From positions 124,001 through 188,000 of the forward strand of contig NZ_VZPV01000001.1 in assembly GCF_008801405.1 (NCBI RefSeq): a DNA stretch of 64,000 nt, written 5' to 3'. Below are positions 7,736-15,179 of this stretch, one piece after another. The notes beneath the pieces were generated by a model. The model worked only from the letters and a program-made list of their open reading frames with translations. It was not told the origin of the DNA and did no database searches. Position 1 is the stretch's first letter, and each line of letters begins with the position of its first letter. The stretch is from Ralstonia insidiosa (GTDB lineage: Bacteria > Pseudomonadota > Gammaproteobacteria > Burkholderiales > Burkholderiaceae). A program made the position numbers and the translations under genes.

Positions 7736-9024
7736 GCGTTCTCTGATTCGCTGGCTAGCGCAGAAACTGGTCGGTTAAGCTTCGCGACGGCCGCCGACAG
7801 GTGCTCGGGCGCAAGATGCGCGTACCGCAGCGTCATCGTCAAATCGGCGTGACCAAGTAGCTCGCGCACCGTGTTGAGATCCACGCCCGCCATAACGAGC
7901 CGGGACGCGAAGTGGTGGCGCATGTCATGCCATCGGAAATGCGTGATCTTTGCGTCGTTGAGCAGCTTGGACCATGCGGTTTTTACGTCGGTCCGCACGC
8001 CTCCGGCCGCGCTCGCGAAAACAATGCTGTGCTGCGTCTGTTGCTGGCGCCATGCCTTGAGCGTTGCTAGTGCTTCGTCGTTTAGTGGAATGTGGCGCTG
8101 CTTTCCGGACTTCGCCAAAGCGTCAATCACGGTCAAGATTGCACGGTCGAGGTTTACATGCTGCCAGTTGAGCTTTAACAGCTCACCTTGCCGAAGGCCG
8201 GTGTTGATCGAAAGTAGCACCGCAGGCTTGAGGTAGTCGACGAAGGCAAGGCTGCGTAGGTCTGGCATCGGTTCGTATCCCCTCGCGGCGCGCCATGCGT
8301 TCGCCGACTCACGGCCGGTGCGTTCACGCTCTTCGCGAGCATCTAGCGCCATGCGCAATCGGGTCTCTTCGTCGCCCGACAGCCAGCGCACCTTACCGCT
8401 GGGTGCCTGTAATGCCTTCACCGTCCGCATAGGGTGCTCGGCAATCAAACCCCATTCGAGCGCCCGAGAAAACAGGCCGCGCAGCGCCGATAGGTCTCGA
8501 TTGGCTGTGGATGCGCTGACGTTAGCCTTGAGGCGGTTGGAGCGCCACTTCTCGATGATCCACGCATTGAACTCGCTGATCGGCTTGTCGAGGTGTTGGG
8601 CGAACGACTTGCGCAGACGTGCCGTTGTCGCAGCGCTGCTTTTGGTGTTGGCAGCGAGCCAGTCGGCGTAACGATCATCGATGAATTTCGCGAGCGTTGG
8701 CGTGCCGACAATCTTTTCGGCTTCCACCTTTCGGCGACGGCGCTCAAGCACATCCGCTGTCGTGTCGCCCGTCTTGTCTACGTCGCGCAGGGATTTTTTC
8801 GCCAGCTCACGCGCCTCGCCAGGGTTCAAGTCTGGCCAGTAGCCGAGCACGCGCCGCCCGCGCGAGCCGTCGGGCTTCGTCCATCGGATTGTGTAGCTAA
8901 TCCGGCCGGCGGGCGTCACCTTCACCACGAACGCGCGCACGTCGGCATCCACGAATTCCTGGTACCTGCCGGTTGGTATGATTGACCGCAAGAAATCGCG
9001 GTCGATTTTGAATCTTTGCCCCAT
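7732..9024 (-). CDS. Tyrosine recombinase (phage-type integrase)
   Basis: The 430-residue protein has an Arm-DNA-binding N-terminus (residues 1-95), a core-binding SAM-like segment (110-200) and a catalytic domain with Arg278 in NTGLRQGELL, His366 and Arg369 in HDMRHHFAS, His392 in LLGHAD and nucleophile Tyr401 in TLRYAHL. All key residues are present, so it should be active. A stretch of about 30 residues (225-257) before the catalytic Arg is longer than usual. It lies 161 bases from a tRNA-Arg fragment, the expected attachment site, and is transcribed away from it. The island genes follow on the same strand. It probably catalyses integration into and excision from tRNA-Arg(CCG). Confidence 0.95.
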   Translation of the reverse strand: MGQRFKIDRDFLRSIIPTGRYQEFVDADVRAFVVKVTPAGRISYTIRWTKPDGSRGRRVLGYWPDLNPGEARELAKKSLRDVDKTGDTTADVLERRRRKVEAEKIVGTPTLAKFIDDRYADWLAANTKSSAATTARLRKSFAQHLDKPISEFNAWIIEKWRSNRLKANVSASTANRDLSALRGLFSRALEWGLIAEHPMRTVKALQAPSGKVRWLSGDEETRLRMALDAREERERTGRESANAWRAARGYEPMPDLRSLAFVDYLKPAVLLSINTGLRQGELLKLNWQHVNLDRAILTVIDALAKSGKQRHIPLNDEALATLKAWRQQQTQHSIVFASAAGGVRTDVKTAWSKLLNDAKITHFRWHDMRHHFASRLVMAGVDLNTVRELLGHADLTMTLRYAHLAPEHLSAAVAKLNRPVSALASESENA

Positions 9025-9058
9025 GCCCTAGACCCTGCCAATAAGGCAAAAGTATAGC

Positions 9059-9077
9059 TTAGGGCCGAATTAGGGCC
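9059..9077. repeat. Direct repeat TTAGGGCC, possible integrase arm site
   Basis: TTAGGGCC occurs at 9059-9066 and again at 9070-9077, eleven bases apart, just upstream of the integrase start and within 130 bases of the attachment site. Short direct repeats here are typical of arm-type integrase binding sites; this is inferred from position only. Confidence 0.35.
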
Positions 9078-9185
9078 AATCACGCCGTGAACAAGCAAGT
9101 ACACACCTGAACACGGGTTACATAAGTAGCTGATTTTTCAATAAAAAAATACACCAACTTACCTCAAAGAACATGTTTCTCGGCT

Positions 9186-9230
9186 CTCCGAAGGCAGGGG
9201 TTGCTGGTTCGATCCCAGCCGGGCGCGCCA
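9186..9230 (+). other. Attachment site: displaced 3' part of tRNA-Arg (CCG)
   Basis: The sequence reads as a tRNA from the anticodon loop onward: loop CTCCGAA (anticodon CCG) at 9186-9192, 3' anticodon stem GGCAG, variable loop GGGTT, T-arm GCTGG-TTCGATC-CCAGC, acceptor CGGGCGC, discriminator G and encoded CCA at 9228-9230. The acceptor end matches known tRNA-Arg types starting GCGCCCG. The bases upstream (9181-9185) cannot pair to make a 5' anticodon stem, so this is not a full tRNA. It is best read as the old 3' half displaced when the island integrated, with the restored tRNA beyond the left edge of the window. Confidence 0.75.
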
Positions 9231-9422
9231 AACACTCACCGAATTGCGCAAAATGTTGGGGCGGTCCTGCGCCCGAGTCACGTTTCTGCCGCAATCCATG
9301 GCGTCGCCGCCAAATACGGTGCAAGACAGGATCAAGCCCCGCCCCGCGCGCTTTCGCGATCCCCAATTCCGTCGATCGAAGATCAGGCACGCTGGGGAAC
9401 ATCACCCGTCAGGAGTCGAGCA

Positions 9423-10490
9423 GTGAGCCGTTACTGGAGCGATGTGGTTCAGCAACTTGTGCCGTATGTCCCGGGTGAACAACCCGCGCTGGCGCACCCG
9501 GTCAAGCTGAACACCAACGAGAACCCCTACCCACCGTCGCCGCGCGTGGTTGAGGCCATCGCCCGTGAACTGGGCGACACGGGCAACAGCCTGCGCCGCT
9601 ATCCCGATCCGCTGTCGCGCCGGCTGCGCGAGACGGTCGCCGCGCATCACGGCTTGCAGCCCGAGCAGGTGTTTGCAGGCAACGGTTCAGACGAGGTGCT
9701 GGCGCACGTATTCCAAGCGCTGCTCAAGCACGACAAGCCGCTGCGTTTTCCCGACATTTCGTACAGCTTCTACCCGACCTACGCCCGGCTGTACGGCGTG
9801 CAGTGCGACGTGATTCCGCTGGCCGACGATTTTTCGATCAACGCTGATGACTATCTGGGCGACGCGGGCGGTGTGCTGTTCCCGAACCCGAACGCGCCGA
9901 CCGGCCATGCGTTGCCGCTGGCAGAGATCGAGCGGATCGTCGCGGCCAACCCGTCGTCTGTGGTGGTGATTGACGAAGCGTATGTGGATTTCGGTGCTCA
10001 GTCGGCAATCTCGCTCGTCGACCGCTATCCGAATCTGCTGGTCGTGCATACGACGTCCAAGTCCCGCTCGCTCGCCGGCATGCGGGTCGGCTTTGCGTTT
10101 GGCCACGCAGCGCTCATCGAAGCGCTCAACCGCGTGAAGGACAGCTTCAACTCGTACCCGCTGGATCGCCTTGCCCAAGTGGCAGCCCAGGCGGCTTACG
10201 AAGACGACACCTACTTCCGCACCACCTGCGCGCGCGTGATCGCCAGCCGCGATCGGCTGACACAAGCCCTGCACACCCTGGGGTTCGAGGTCGTGCCGTC
10301 GGCCGCGAACTTTGTCTTCGCACGGCATCCTGCACACGATGCCGCCACGCTGGCGGCGCACCTGAAAGCGCAGGAAATCTTTGTACGTCATTTCAAGCTG
10401 CCGCGCATCGACCAGCATCTGCGCATCACGGTCGGCAGCGATGACGAATGCGACGCATTCATCGAGGCGCTGCGCGACCTGCTGGCCTGA
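9423..10490 (+). CDS. hisC: Histidinol-phosphate aminotransferase
   Basis: This is a class I/II fold PLP aminotransferase of 355 residues, which converts imidazole-acetol phosphate to L-histidinol phosphate in histidine biosynthesis. Visible motifs are KLNTNENPYPPSP at the substrate-binding N-terminus, AGNGSDEVL, FPNPNAPTGHALP, the DEAYVDF motif, and TTSKSRSLAGMRVGFA with Lys213 as the PLP Schiff base. The start is GTG at 9423, seven bases after AGGAG; the longer in-frame ATG-type starts run into the tRNA fragment. It stands alone, next to the island insertion point, not in a his operon. Many betaproteobacteria carry two hisC genes, and this may be the second copy. Confidence 0.92.
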   Translation: MSRYWSDVVQQLVPYVPGEQPALAHPVKLNTNENPYPPSPRVVEAIARELGDTGNSLRRYPDPLSRRLRETVAAHHGLQPEQVFAGNGSDEVLAHVFQALLKHDKPLRFPDISYSFYPTYARLYGVQCDVIPLADDFSINADDYLGDAGGVLFPNPNAPTGHALPLAEIERIVAANPSSVVVIDEAYVDFGAQSAISLVDRYPNLLVVHTTSKSRSLAGMRVGFAFGHAALIEALNRVKDSFNSYPLDRLAQVAAQAAYEDDTYFRTTCARVIASRDRLTQALHTLGFEVVPSAANFVFARHPAHDAATLAAHLKAQEIFVRHFKLPRIDQHLRITVGSDDECDAFIEALRDLLA

Positions 10491-10836
10491 CCCCCGCGAC
10501 AAATTGCCATCCCCGGCGGGCAAGCATCGGCGGCCTCGATGGGGCAGCCCGCCAGATGGGGGATGGCAAGCCCCGTTGCCGCGCCATTCCCCAGCCACAC
10601 GGCCTATCTGCACACTTTCACTGACTGCATTACCAACCAGCGAAGTCAGTGATTACTGCACGTAGGTAAGGGGAACATTGACCAGACGCAGGTGCCGCCA
10701 GCCGATTGCTGTGCCAGAATGCACGAGCGGGAAAATGGCGCGCCGACGCCGTCCGCTGTCCCCTAGGGCGAGCCGGTGCGTAAGCACCAGCGCGGCACGG
10801 GACGCCACACAACACACTCCCACAAAAGGAATCAGC
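10491..10836. other. Intergenic stretch between hisC and HiPIP with a long hairpin
   Basis: No gene is supported. It contains the large inverted repeat at 10504-10569, listed separately, and the upstream region of the HiPIP gene. The rest shows nothing I can name. Confidence 0.5.
10504..10569. repeat. Long two-part inverted repeat after hisC
   Basis: TTGCCATCCCC at 10504-10514 pairs with GGGGATGGCAA at 10559-10569, and the directly inner GGCGGGC (10515-10521) pairs with GCCCGCC (10547-10553). The hairpin starts 13 bases after the hisC stop and lacks a T-run, so it may be a transcript-end stabiliser or a dispersed palindromic repeat. Confidence 0.6.
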
Positions 10837-11148
10837 ATGTCCAATCGTCGTCAATTCCTGAAGAGCATCCCGATCGTGGCCGCCGCGGGCGCCGTCATGT
10901 CGATGTCGGATCTGGCTCTGGCAGCACCGATGGTGGCGGAGACCGACCCGCAAGCCGCCGCCCTCGGCTACAAGGCCGACACCACCAAGGTCGACAAGGC
11001 CAAGTTCCCGAAGCACGCAGCAGATCAACACTGCGGCAACTGCGCCCTGTACCAAGGCGGCACGGCAGCACAAGGCGGCTGCCCGCTGTTCGCCGGCAAG
11101 GACGTTGCCAACAAGGGCTGGTGCAGCGCCTGGGCGAAGAAGGCCTAA
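10837..11148 (+). CDS. High-potential iron-sulfur protein (HiPIP)
   Basis: This is a small periplasmic electron carrier of 103 residues. It begins with a twin-arginine signal (SNRRQFLKS) and hydrophobic stretch to about residue 31. The mature part has four cysteines in the HiPIP arrangement: CGNC, then GGCPLFAGK, then GWCSAW, which bind a [4Fe-4S] cluster working at high potential. Export by the Tat system fits a cofactor assembled in the cytoplasm. The start ATG at 10837 follows AAAGGA. It is monocistronic, ended by a clear terminator at 11176-11206. In related bacteria HiPIPs donate electrons to oxidases or accept them from membrane dehydrogenases; the partner here is unknown. Confidence 0.93.
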   Translation: MSNRRQFLKSIPIVAAAGAVMSMSDLALAAPMVAETDPQAAALGYKADTTKVDKAKFPKHAADQHCGNCALYQGGTAAQGGCPLFAGKDVANKGWCSAWAKKA

Positions 11149-11175
11149 GCTACACAGGCTGGCCACTCGCCAACG

Positions 11176-11206
11176 AAACGGACCCTGCGGGGTCCGTTTT
11201 TGTTTT
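11176..11206 (+). terminator. Rho-independent terminator after HiPIP
   Basis: Perfect 10-bp stem AAACGGACCC / GGGTCCGTTT with a TGCG loop, followed by a T-rich tract. Confidence 0.85.
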
Positions 11207-11232
11207 GCCGATGCCGCTCTACAATGCGTGCC

Positions 11233-11928
11233 ATGCCGTTCACATTCACGCCCACCGTCCTCGTCATCGACGACGAACCCCATATCCGCCGCTTCGTCCG
11301 CGCTGCGCTGGAGGAAGAAGGCTGCGAAGTCCATGAAGCCGACCGCGTCGAACGCGGGCTGATCGAGGCCGGCACACGCCAGCCGGACGCCGTGATCCTC
11401 GACCTTGGCCTGCCCGATGGCGACGGTATGCAGTTGATCCGAGAGTTGCGCACCTGGACGGAGGTGCCGGTGCTGGTGCTCTCGGCCCGCGTAGATGAGC
11501 GCGACAAGATCGAGGCGCTCGATGCCGGTGCGGATGACTACCTCACCAAACCCTTTGGCGTGGGCGAACTGATCGCCCGCCTGCGCGTGCTGCTGCGCCG
11601 ACATGCCAAGCGTGGTGAAGACGGCGGCAGCGTCATCCGCTTCGGCGAGGTGGAGGTCGACCTGGCGCGCCGCCTGGTCACCCGCAACGGCGAGGCCGTG
11701 CACCTCACTCCGATCGAATATCGCCTGCTGGCGGTGCTGCTCGGCCGGCGCGGTACCGTGATGACCCACCGCGAGCTGCTGCGCGAAGTCTGGGGCCCAG
11801 CGCACTCTGACAGCAGCCACTACCTGCGCATCTATATGGGCCACCTGCGCCACAAGCTTGAGCGCGACCCCGCGCGGCCCGAGTACCTGCTGACCGAGGT
11901 CGGCGTCGGGTACCGCTTTACGGCCTGA
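11233..11928 (+). CDS. kdpE: KdpE-type response regulator, orphan
   Basis: This is an OmpR-family response regulator of about 231 residues. The receiver domain has VIDDEPHIRRF, phospho-acceptor Asp57 in VILDLGLPDGDG and YLTKPFG; the winged-helix output domain has LTPIEYRLLAVLL and SHYLRIYMGHLRHKLE. The sequence follows E. coli KdpE closely across its length, including the DLGLPDGDG and HYLRIYMGHLR segments. KdpE normally activates the kdpFABC potassium ATPase operon with sensor KdpD. Neither kdpD nor kdpFABC is in this window, so it is an orphan here. ATG at 11224 is an alternative start. The next gene is convergent on the other strand, four bases away. Confidence 0.85.
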   Translation: MPFTFTPTVLVIDDEPHIRRFVRAALEEEGCEVHEADRVERGLIEAGTRQPDAVILDLGLPDGDGMQLIRELRTWTEVPVLVLSARVDERDKIEALDAGADDYLTKPFGVGELIARLRVLLRRHAKRGEDGGSVIRFGEVEVDLARRLVTRNGEAVHLTPIEYRLLAVLLGRRGTVMTHRELLREVWGPAHSDSSHYLRIYMGHLRHKLERDPARPEYLLTEVGVGYRFTA

Positions 11929-11931
11929 GCC

Positions 11932-12930
11932 TTACTGTTCCTTGATGCCCGCGGCGCGCACGATGCGGCCGTTGCTGTCGTATTCCGCGCGGATAGCGGC
12001 AGCAAATTGCTCGGGCGTGCCGCCTGCCGGCACCACGGCGGCCTGCGTGAGTCGATCGCGCAGGTCGGGCGCGGCCAGCGCCTTGTTGATCTCCGCATTC
12101 AGCCGCGTGATGACCGGCACGGGCGTCTTGGCCGGCGCAAACACACCGAACGTTGACGCCATGTTGGCCTTGGCATAACCAAGTTCGGCAAAGGTCGGCA
12201 CGTTCGGCAGCGCATCGAGCCGGTGCGGCGCGCCCACCGCAAGGGGGCGCAGTTTGCCGCTGGCGATATGCTGCATCAGCGTCGGGCCGACATTAGTCGA
12301 CATCACCTCCACCTGCCCGCCCAGCGCGTCCGTCAGTTGCTGGCCACCGCCCTTGTACGGAATCAGCGTGATATCGACACGCGCCTGCGTCTTGATCTGC
12401 TCCAGCGCCAGATGCCCCACCGTGCCCAGACCCGACGTCGACCAGCGGATCGAACCCGGCTTGGCGCGCGACTGGCCCAGCATGTCGGCAAAGCTCTTGC
12501 CCGTGAACGACGGCGTGCCCAGCAGGATCATCGGCGCGTACATGACGTTGGCCACGGGGGCGATGTCCTTCTGCGGGTCATACGGCAGCTTGCCGAAATG
12601 CGGGTTGAGCGTCAGTGGGCTCACCGACGAAAAGCCCAGCGTATAGCCATCGGGCGCAGCCTTGGCCACCGCATCCATGCCGATACTGCCGCCCGCACCG
12701 GCGCGATTCTCCACCACCACCGGCTGACCAAGCTGTGCCGAGAGCTTCTCCCCCAGGGCACGGGCCACGTTGTCGGAAATCCCACCGGTCGGATAGGCGA
12801 CGATGATGCGGATCGGCTTGGCCGGGTAGTCCTGCGCCTGCACGGGCACCGCAGCGAGCAGCGAAACACCAGCACACAGCAGCGCAGCAGAAGCAATCAG
12901 ACGACGACGGGCAGAACGTTCAGCAGTCAT
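11932..12930 (-). CDS. Tripartite tricarboxylate transporter substrate-binding protein (Bug family)
   Basis: The protein has an N-terminal signal (RRRLIASAALLCAGVSLLAA, cleavage near VQAQD) followed by the Bug/TctC pattern: YPAKPIRIIVAYPTGGISD, VVENRAGAGGSIGMDAVAK, PDGYTLGF, IPYKGGGQQLTDALGGQV and the C-terminal LRPLAVGAPHRLDALPNVPT. Bug proteins are periplasmic receptors for carboxylates and other small acids, very numerous in Ralstonia, Cupriavidus and Bordetella. Most are encoded apart from the membrane subunits TctA/TctB, as here, and the ligand cannot be read from sequence. ATG at 12930 is preferred to a TTG at 12948. It is convergent with kdpE. Confidence 0.93.
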   Translation of the reverse strand: MTAERSARRRLIASAALLCAGVSLLAAVPVQAQDYPAKPIRIIVAYPTGGISDNVARALGEKLSAQLGQPVVVENRAGAGGSIGMDAVAKAAPDGYTLGFSSVSPLTLNPHFGKLPYDPQKDIAPVANVMYAPMILLGTPSFTGKSFADMLGQSRAKPGSIRWSTSGLGTVGHLALEQIKTQARVDITLIPYKGGGQQLTDALGGQVEVMSTNVGPTLMQHIASGKLRPLAVGAPHRLDALPNVPTFAELGYAKANMASTFGVFAPAKTPVPVITRLNAEINKALAAPDLRDRLTQAAVVPAGGTPEQFAAAIRAEYDSNGRIVRAAGIKEQ

Positions 12931-13011
12931 GGCGCGCAGGAGGGGCAATCAGAAAATGCCATTGTAGGCGGATGCCCCGGCAGTCTTGCCCCGCCATATC
13001 AAGACAACAAG

Positions 13012-13041
13012 GCAAAAGAAAAGGCGCCCGAAGGCGCCTTT
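13012..13041 (-). terminator. Terminator of the porin gene
   Basis: AAAGGCGCC / GGCGCCTTT with a four-base loop at 13020-13041; on the minus strand it is followed by TTTTCTTTT. It lies 28 bases after the porin stop. Confidence 0.8.
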
Positions 13042-13068
13042 CCGTTCCCAATCGAGTGACAGCGTCGA

Positions 13069-14199
13069 TTAGAAGATGTGGCGGATACCCACGCCAGCGC
13101 TGGTCTGGTTCGACTTGCCAATGCCGGTTGCGTTGCCGCCACCCGACAGTTGCGGCAGTGCTGCGTCCTTGACCTTGTTGTAGTCGATCGTGCCGTAGAC
13201 TTGCGTGCGCTTGGACAGAGCGTATTCGGCCAGCAGAACGCCGGTGTAGCGCTTGCCGTCGTTGCCGGCGGTCAGCTGTGCGTTGCTGATGCTGTCGTAG
13301 TAGAACGCGCCCGTCAGAGCCAGTGCCGGGGTGACGTTGTACGTCACGCCCAGGATGCCGACGTGGTCACGACGCTTCGTCGCGCCCGGGGTCAGGCCAG
13401 CGCCCGTGGTGGCGTTGCCGTAGATGTTCAGGCCGAAGGCGCTGCCACCAACGCAGTTCGACGAGCTGTTCACGCAACCGGTGGCATCGCTGCTGTCGAT
13501 GTAGCCCACGTACAGCTTGGCCGGCCCAACGGTGTAGTTACCGCCGATACCCCACACGGTTTGCTTGTTGCCAGCGATGTCCTTGTGCTGCTGTGCGAAG
13601 CCGCCGATGTAGGCCGGGCCGAATTCATAGGCCACCGTGCCGCCAACGTACGAGTTCTGGCTAGCAGCGCCAGCCACTTCACCAAAGCCGTAGGCCAGGC
13701 CGACCGACAGGCCGTTCCACTTGCCTTCGTACTTCAGCATGTTCGACTCGCGCAGACCGGTCAGGCCGTAGTACATCCACGAGTTGCCGTCGTAGTTACC
13801 CACGCCCAGCGGGTCAAAGTTGCCGCCAGTCGTAAAGCCGAAGTTGTATTGACGGCCCAGCGTGATGGTGCCCAGGTCCTTGTTCTGCAGACCCACGAAC
13901 GATTGACGATTGAACAGCGTACCCTTGCTGCTCATCGTGCCCGAATCGGAATTGAAGCCGCTTTCCAGCACGAACAGTGCCTTGTTGCCACCACCCAGGT
14001 CTTCCGAGCCCTTCAGGCCCCAGCGGCTGTTGGACACAGCACCGCTTTCCATCTGGGTCACGCTGTTGCCAGCTTGGTTAGCGTTGTTGATGTAGTGAAT
14101 GCTGGTATCGACAATACCGTACAGCGTCACGCTCGATTGGGCGTAGGCAGAACCTGCGAACAGGGCGCCAACTGCAACCAGAATGGCAGACTTTTTCAT
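13069..14199 (-). CDS. Outer-membrane porin, OmpC-like Gram-negative family
   Basis: This 376-residue protein has a cleavable signal MKKSAILVAVGALFAGSAYA ending in AQSSVTLYGIVD, the standard N-terminus of betaproteobacterial trimeric porins. Typical motifs follow: SRWGLKGSEDLGGGNKALF, FNRQSFVGLQ, LGRQYNFGF, and the final strand ends in Phe (GVGIRHIF), as needed for BAM-dependent outer-membrane insertion. Length and pattern predict a 16-stranded beta barrel. A long leader region of about 500 bases precedes it, fitting a strongly expressed and regulated porin. It is a paralogue of the porin at 56888-57982. Specificity is unknown. Confidence 0.95.
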   Translation of the reverse strand: MKKSAILVAVGALFAGSAYAQSSVTLYGIVDTSIHYINNANQAGNSVTQMESGAVSNSRWGLKGSEDLGGGNKALFVLESGFNSDSGTMSSKGTLFNRQSFVGLQNKDLGTITLGRQYNFGFTTGGNFDPLGVGNYDGNSWMYYGLTGLRESNMLKYEGKWNGLSVGLAYGFGEVAGAASQNSYVGGTVAYEFGPAYIGGFAQQHKDIAGNKQTVWGIGGNYTVGPAKLYVGYIDSSDATGCVNSSSNCVGGSAFGLNIYGNATTGAGLTPGATKRRDHVGILGVTYNVTPALALTGAFYYDSISNAQLTAGNDGKRYTGVLLAEYALSKRTQVYGTIDYNKVKDAALPQLSGGGNATGIGKSNQTSAGVGIRHIF

Positions 14200-14697
14200 G
14201 TGGGCTCGTAATAAAAGAGTTGTCTCAAACCGCCCGCCCCCGTGTGCATGAGGTTGGGCTCCTCCGTTCCTTTGCTTCCGTGTCGGAAGTGCCGCGCAAA
14301 TTTAACAAAAGCCCTTATGCGCGGCAAAGCAATTCACAGAATCGCGCCACCAAGTGTGGTAAGCACGCATCGCTCTTAATGCGCTGCACCAAAACAGCCT
14401 CCGACAAGGCTTGCCGGCTCGTCGCGCCCTGCTGTGGTGCACCAAGATTGGCTCGCGGGCTTCCAATACTCCCTGTTTAGGCAAAAAGGTGGCCCCCGCC
14501 CCCCGACACTCCCGCCTTTGGTGGGTTTTGCGGCGCCATTCACGCTGACTCGCATCATTTCGGCGCTCACAACAAACCGTTCGTCGCACCACCGTGGATA
14601 CGGCCATCCCTCTGACCTACGCTTCAGGCCGTGGCAGGACAGTCAAAAGACCACGCCTTAAAACAGCATCGAAAATCAGTTGAAGAAGGAGTTCGCC
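14200..14697. other. Long intergenic region upstream of the porin
   Basis: There is no supported gene; open frames here have chance-like compositions. It holds the divergent promoters of the porin and the small repeat protein. A 10-bp palindrome TGGTGCACCA lies at 14435-14444 and TGCACCA occurs again at 14385-14391. These resemble half-sites of NtrC/LTTR-type operators, but no sigma-54 promoter is evident. Confidence 0.45.
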
Positions 14698-14982
14698 ATG
14701 CGACTCAAGCAAATTGGAATGGCCGCGCTGTTGGCGGCAGGTGCCCTGGCGGCGGGCGGCGCTTGGGCGCAGGCCAGCCGCGTGGAGGTGTTCGGGCAGG
14801 CCGCCCGCGCCGAACGTTTTGACGTCTATAGCGATGGTGCCCGCACCGGGCGCTTCGACACCTACACAGAAGGCGCGCGCAGCGGCCGCTTTGACCCGTA
14901 TTCGGACGGCATGCGCAGTGACCCGGCCGGCCGCACCCGCGACGGTGGTGGCTCAGTCTATGGTTATCCGGTACCGAGTTGA
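14698..14982 (+). CDS. Small exported protein with 12-residue repeats
   Basis: The 94-residue product has a signal peptide (residues 1-25, ending GGAWAQA) and a mature part built of tandem imperfect repeats of about 12 residues: ERFDVYSDGART, GRFDTYTEGARS and GRFDPYSDGMRS, followed by a degenerate copy. Each repeat has an aromatic pair (F, Y), an acidic turn and an Arg. AAGGAG lies seven bases before the ATG. It is monocistronic with a terminator downstream at 15070. I do not recognise a named family; small periplasmic or cell-surface proteins of this kind occur in Ralstonia and Burkholderia. Function unknown. Confidence 0.75.
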   Translation: MRLKQIGMAALLAAGALAAGGAWAQASRVEVFGQAARAERFDVYSDGARTGRFDTYTEGARSGRFDPYSDGMRSDPAGRTRDGGGSVYGYPVPS

Positions 14983-15069
14983 TACGGAAAGCGCACATTG
15001 TTCACGCGCTTTCTTCAGTTAAGGGCCGGTCTCCAGGCACCCTCCGTTTTCCGCCTTTGGCCCAATCCG

Positions 15070-15101
15070 GCCCCGTTGGTGTTGCATCAGCGGGGCTTTT
15101 T
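15070..15101 (+). terminator. Terminator of the small repeat protein
   Basis: GCCCCG (15070-15075) pairs with CGGGGC (15091-15096), followed by five Ts. Confidence 0.75.
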
Positions 15102-15122
15102 CGTGACTGCCGCGTGCTCAAC

Positions 15123-15157
15123 AAAAACGGGACGGTGCCGATTGGCAACCGTCCCGT
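15123..15157 (-). terminator. Terminator of the M20 peptidase gene
   Basis: ACGGGACGGT / ACCGTCCCGT (15127-15136 and 15148-15157). On the minus strand the stem is followed by a T-run (15123-15127), so it serves the gene ending at 15180. Confidence 0.8.
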
Positions 15158-15179
15158 CTTATATGGATGGCGAAGATCG

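Noticed and set aside
1..9230. CRISPR array or toxin-antitoxin pair in the island
   Set aside because: No regular spacer-repeat pattern and no recognisable antitoxin-toxin pair was found.
9118..9405. Minus-strand open frame containing ARPAGIEPATPAFGEP
   Set aside because: This peptide is a familiar artefact of translating the reverse strand of tRNA sequence; the region is the displaced tRNA-Arg piece.
14435..14444. TGGTGCACCA palindrome as an NtrC operator
   Set aside because: It resembles an NtrC half-site pair, but no sigma-54 -24/-12 promoter with GG and GC at ten bases was found, so the assignment is not supported.
14302..14607. Minus-strand open frame in the porin upstream region
   Set aside because: Arg/Cys-rich, no ribosome site, and overlapping a second frame of equal quality.
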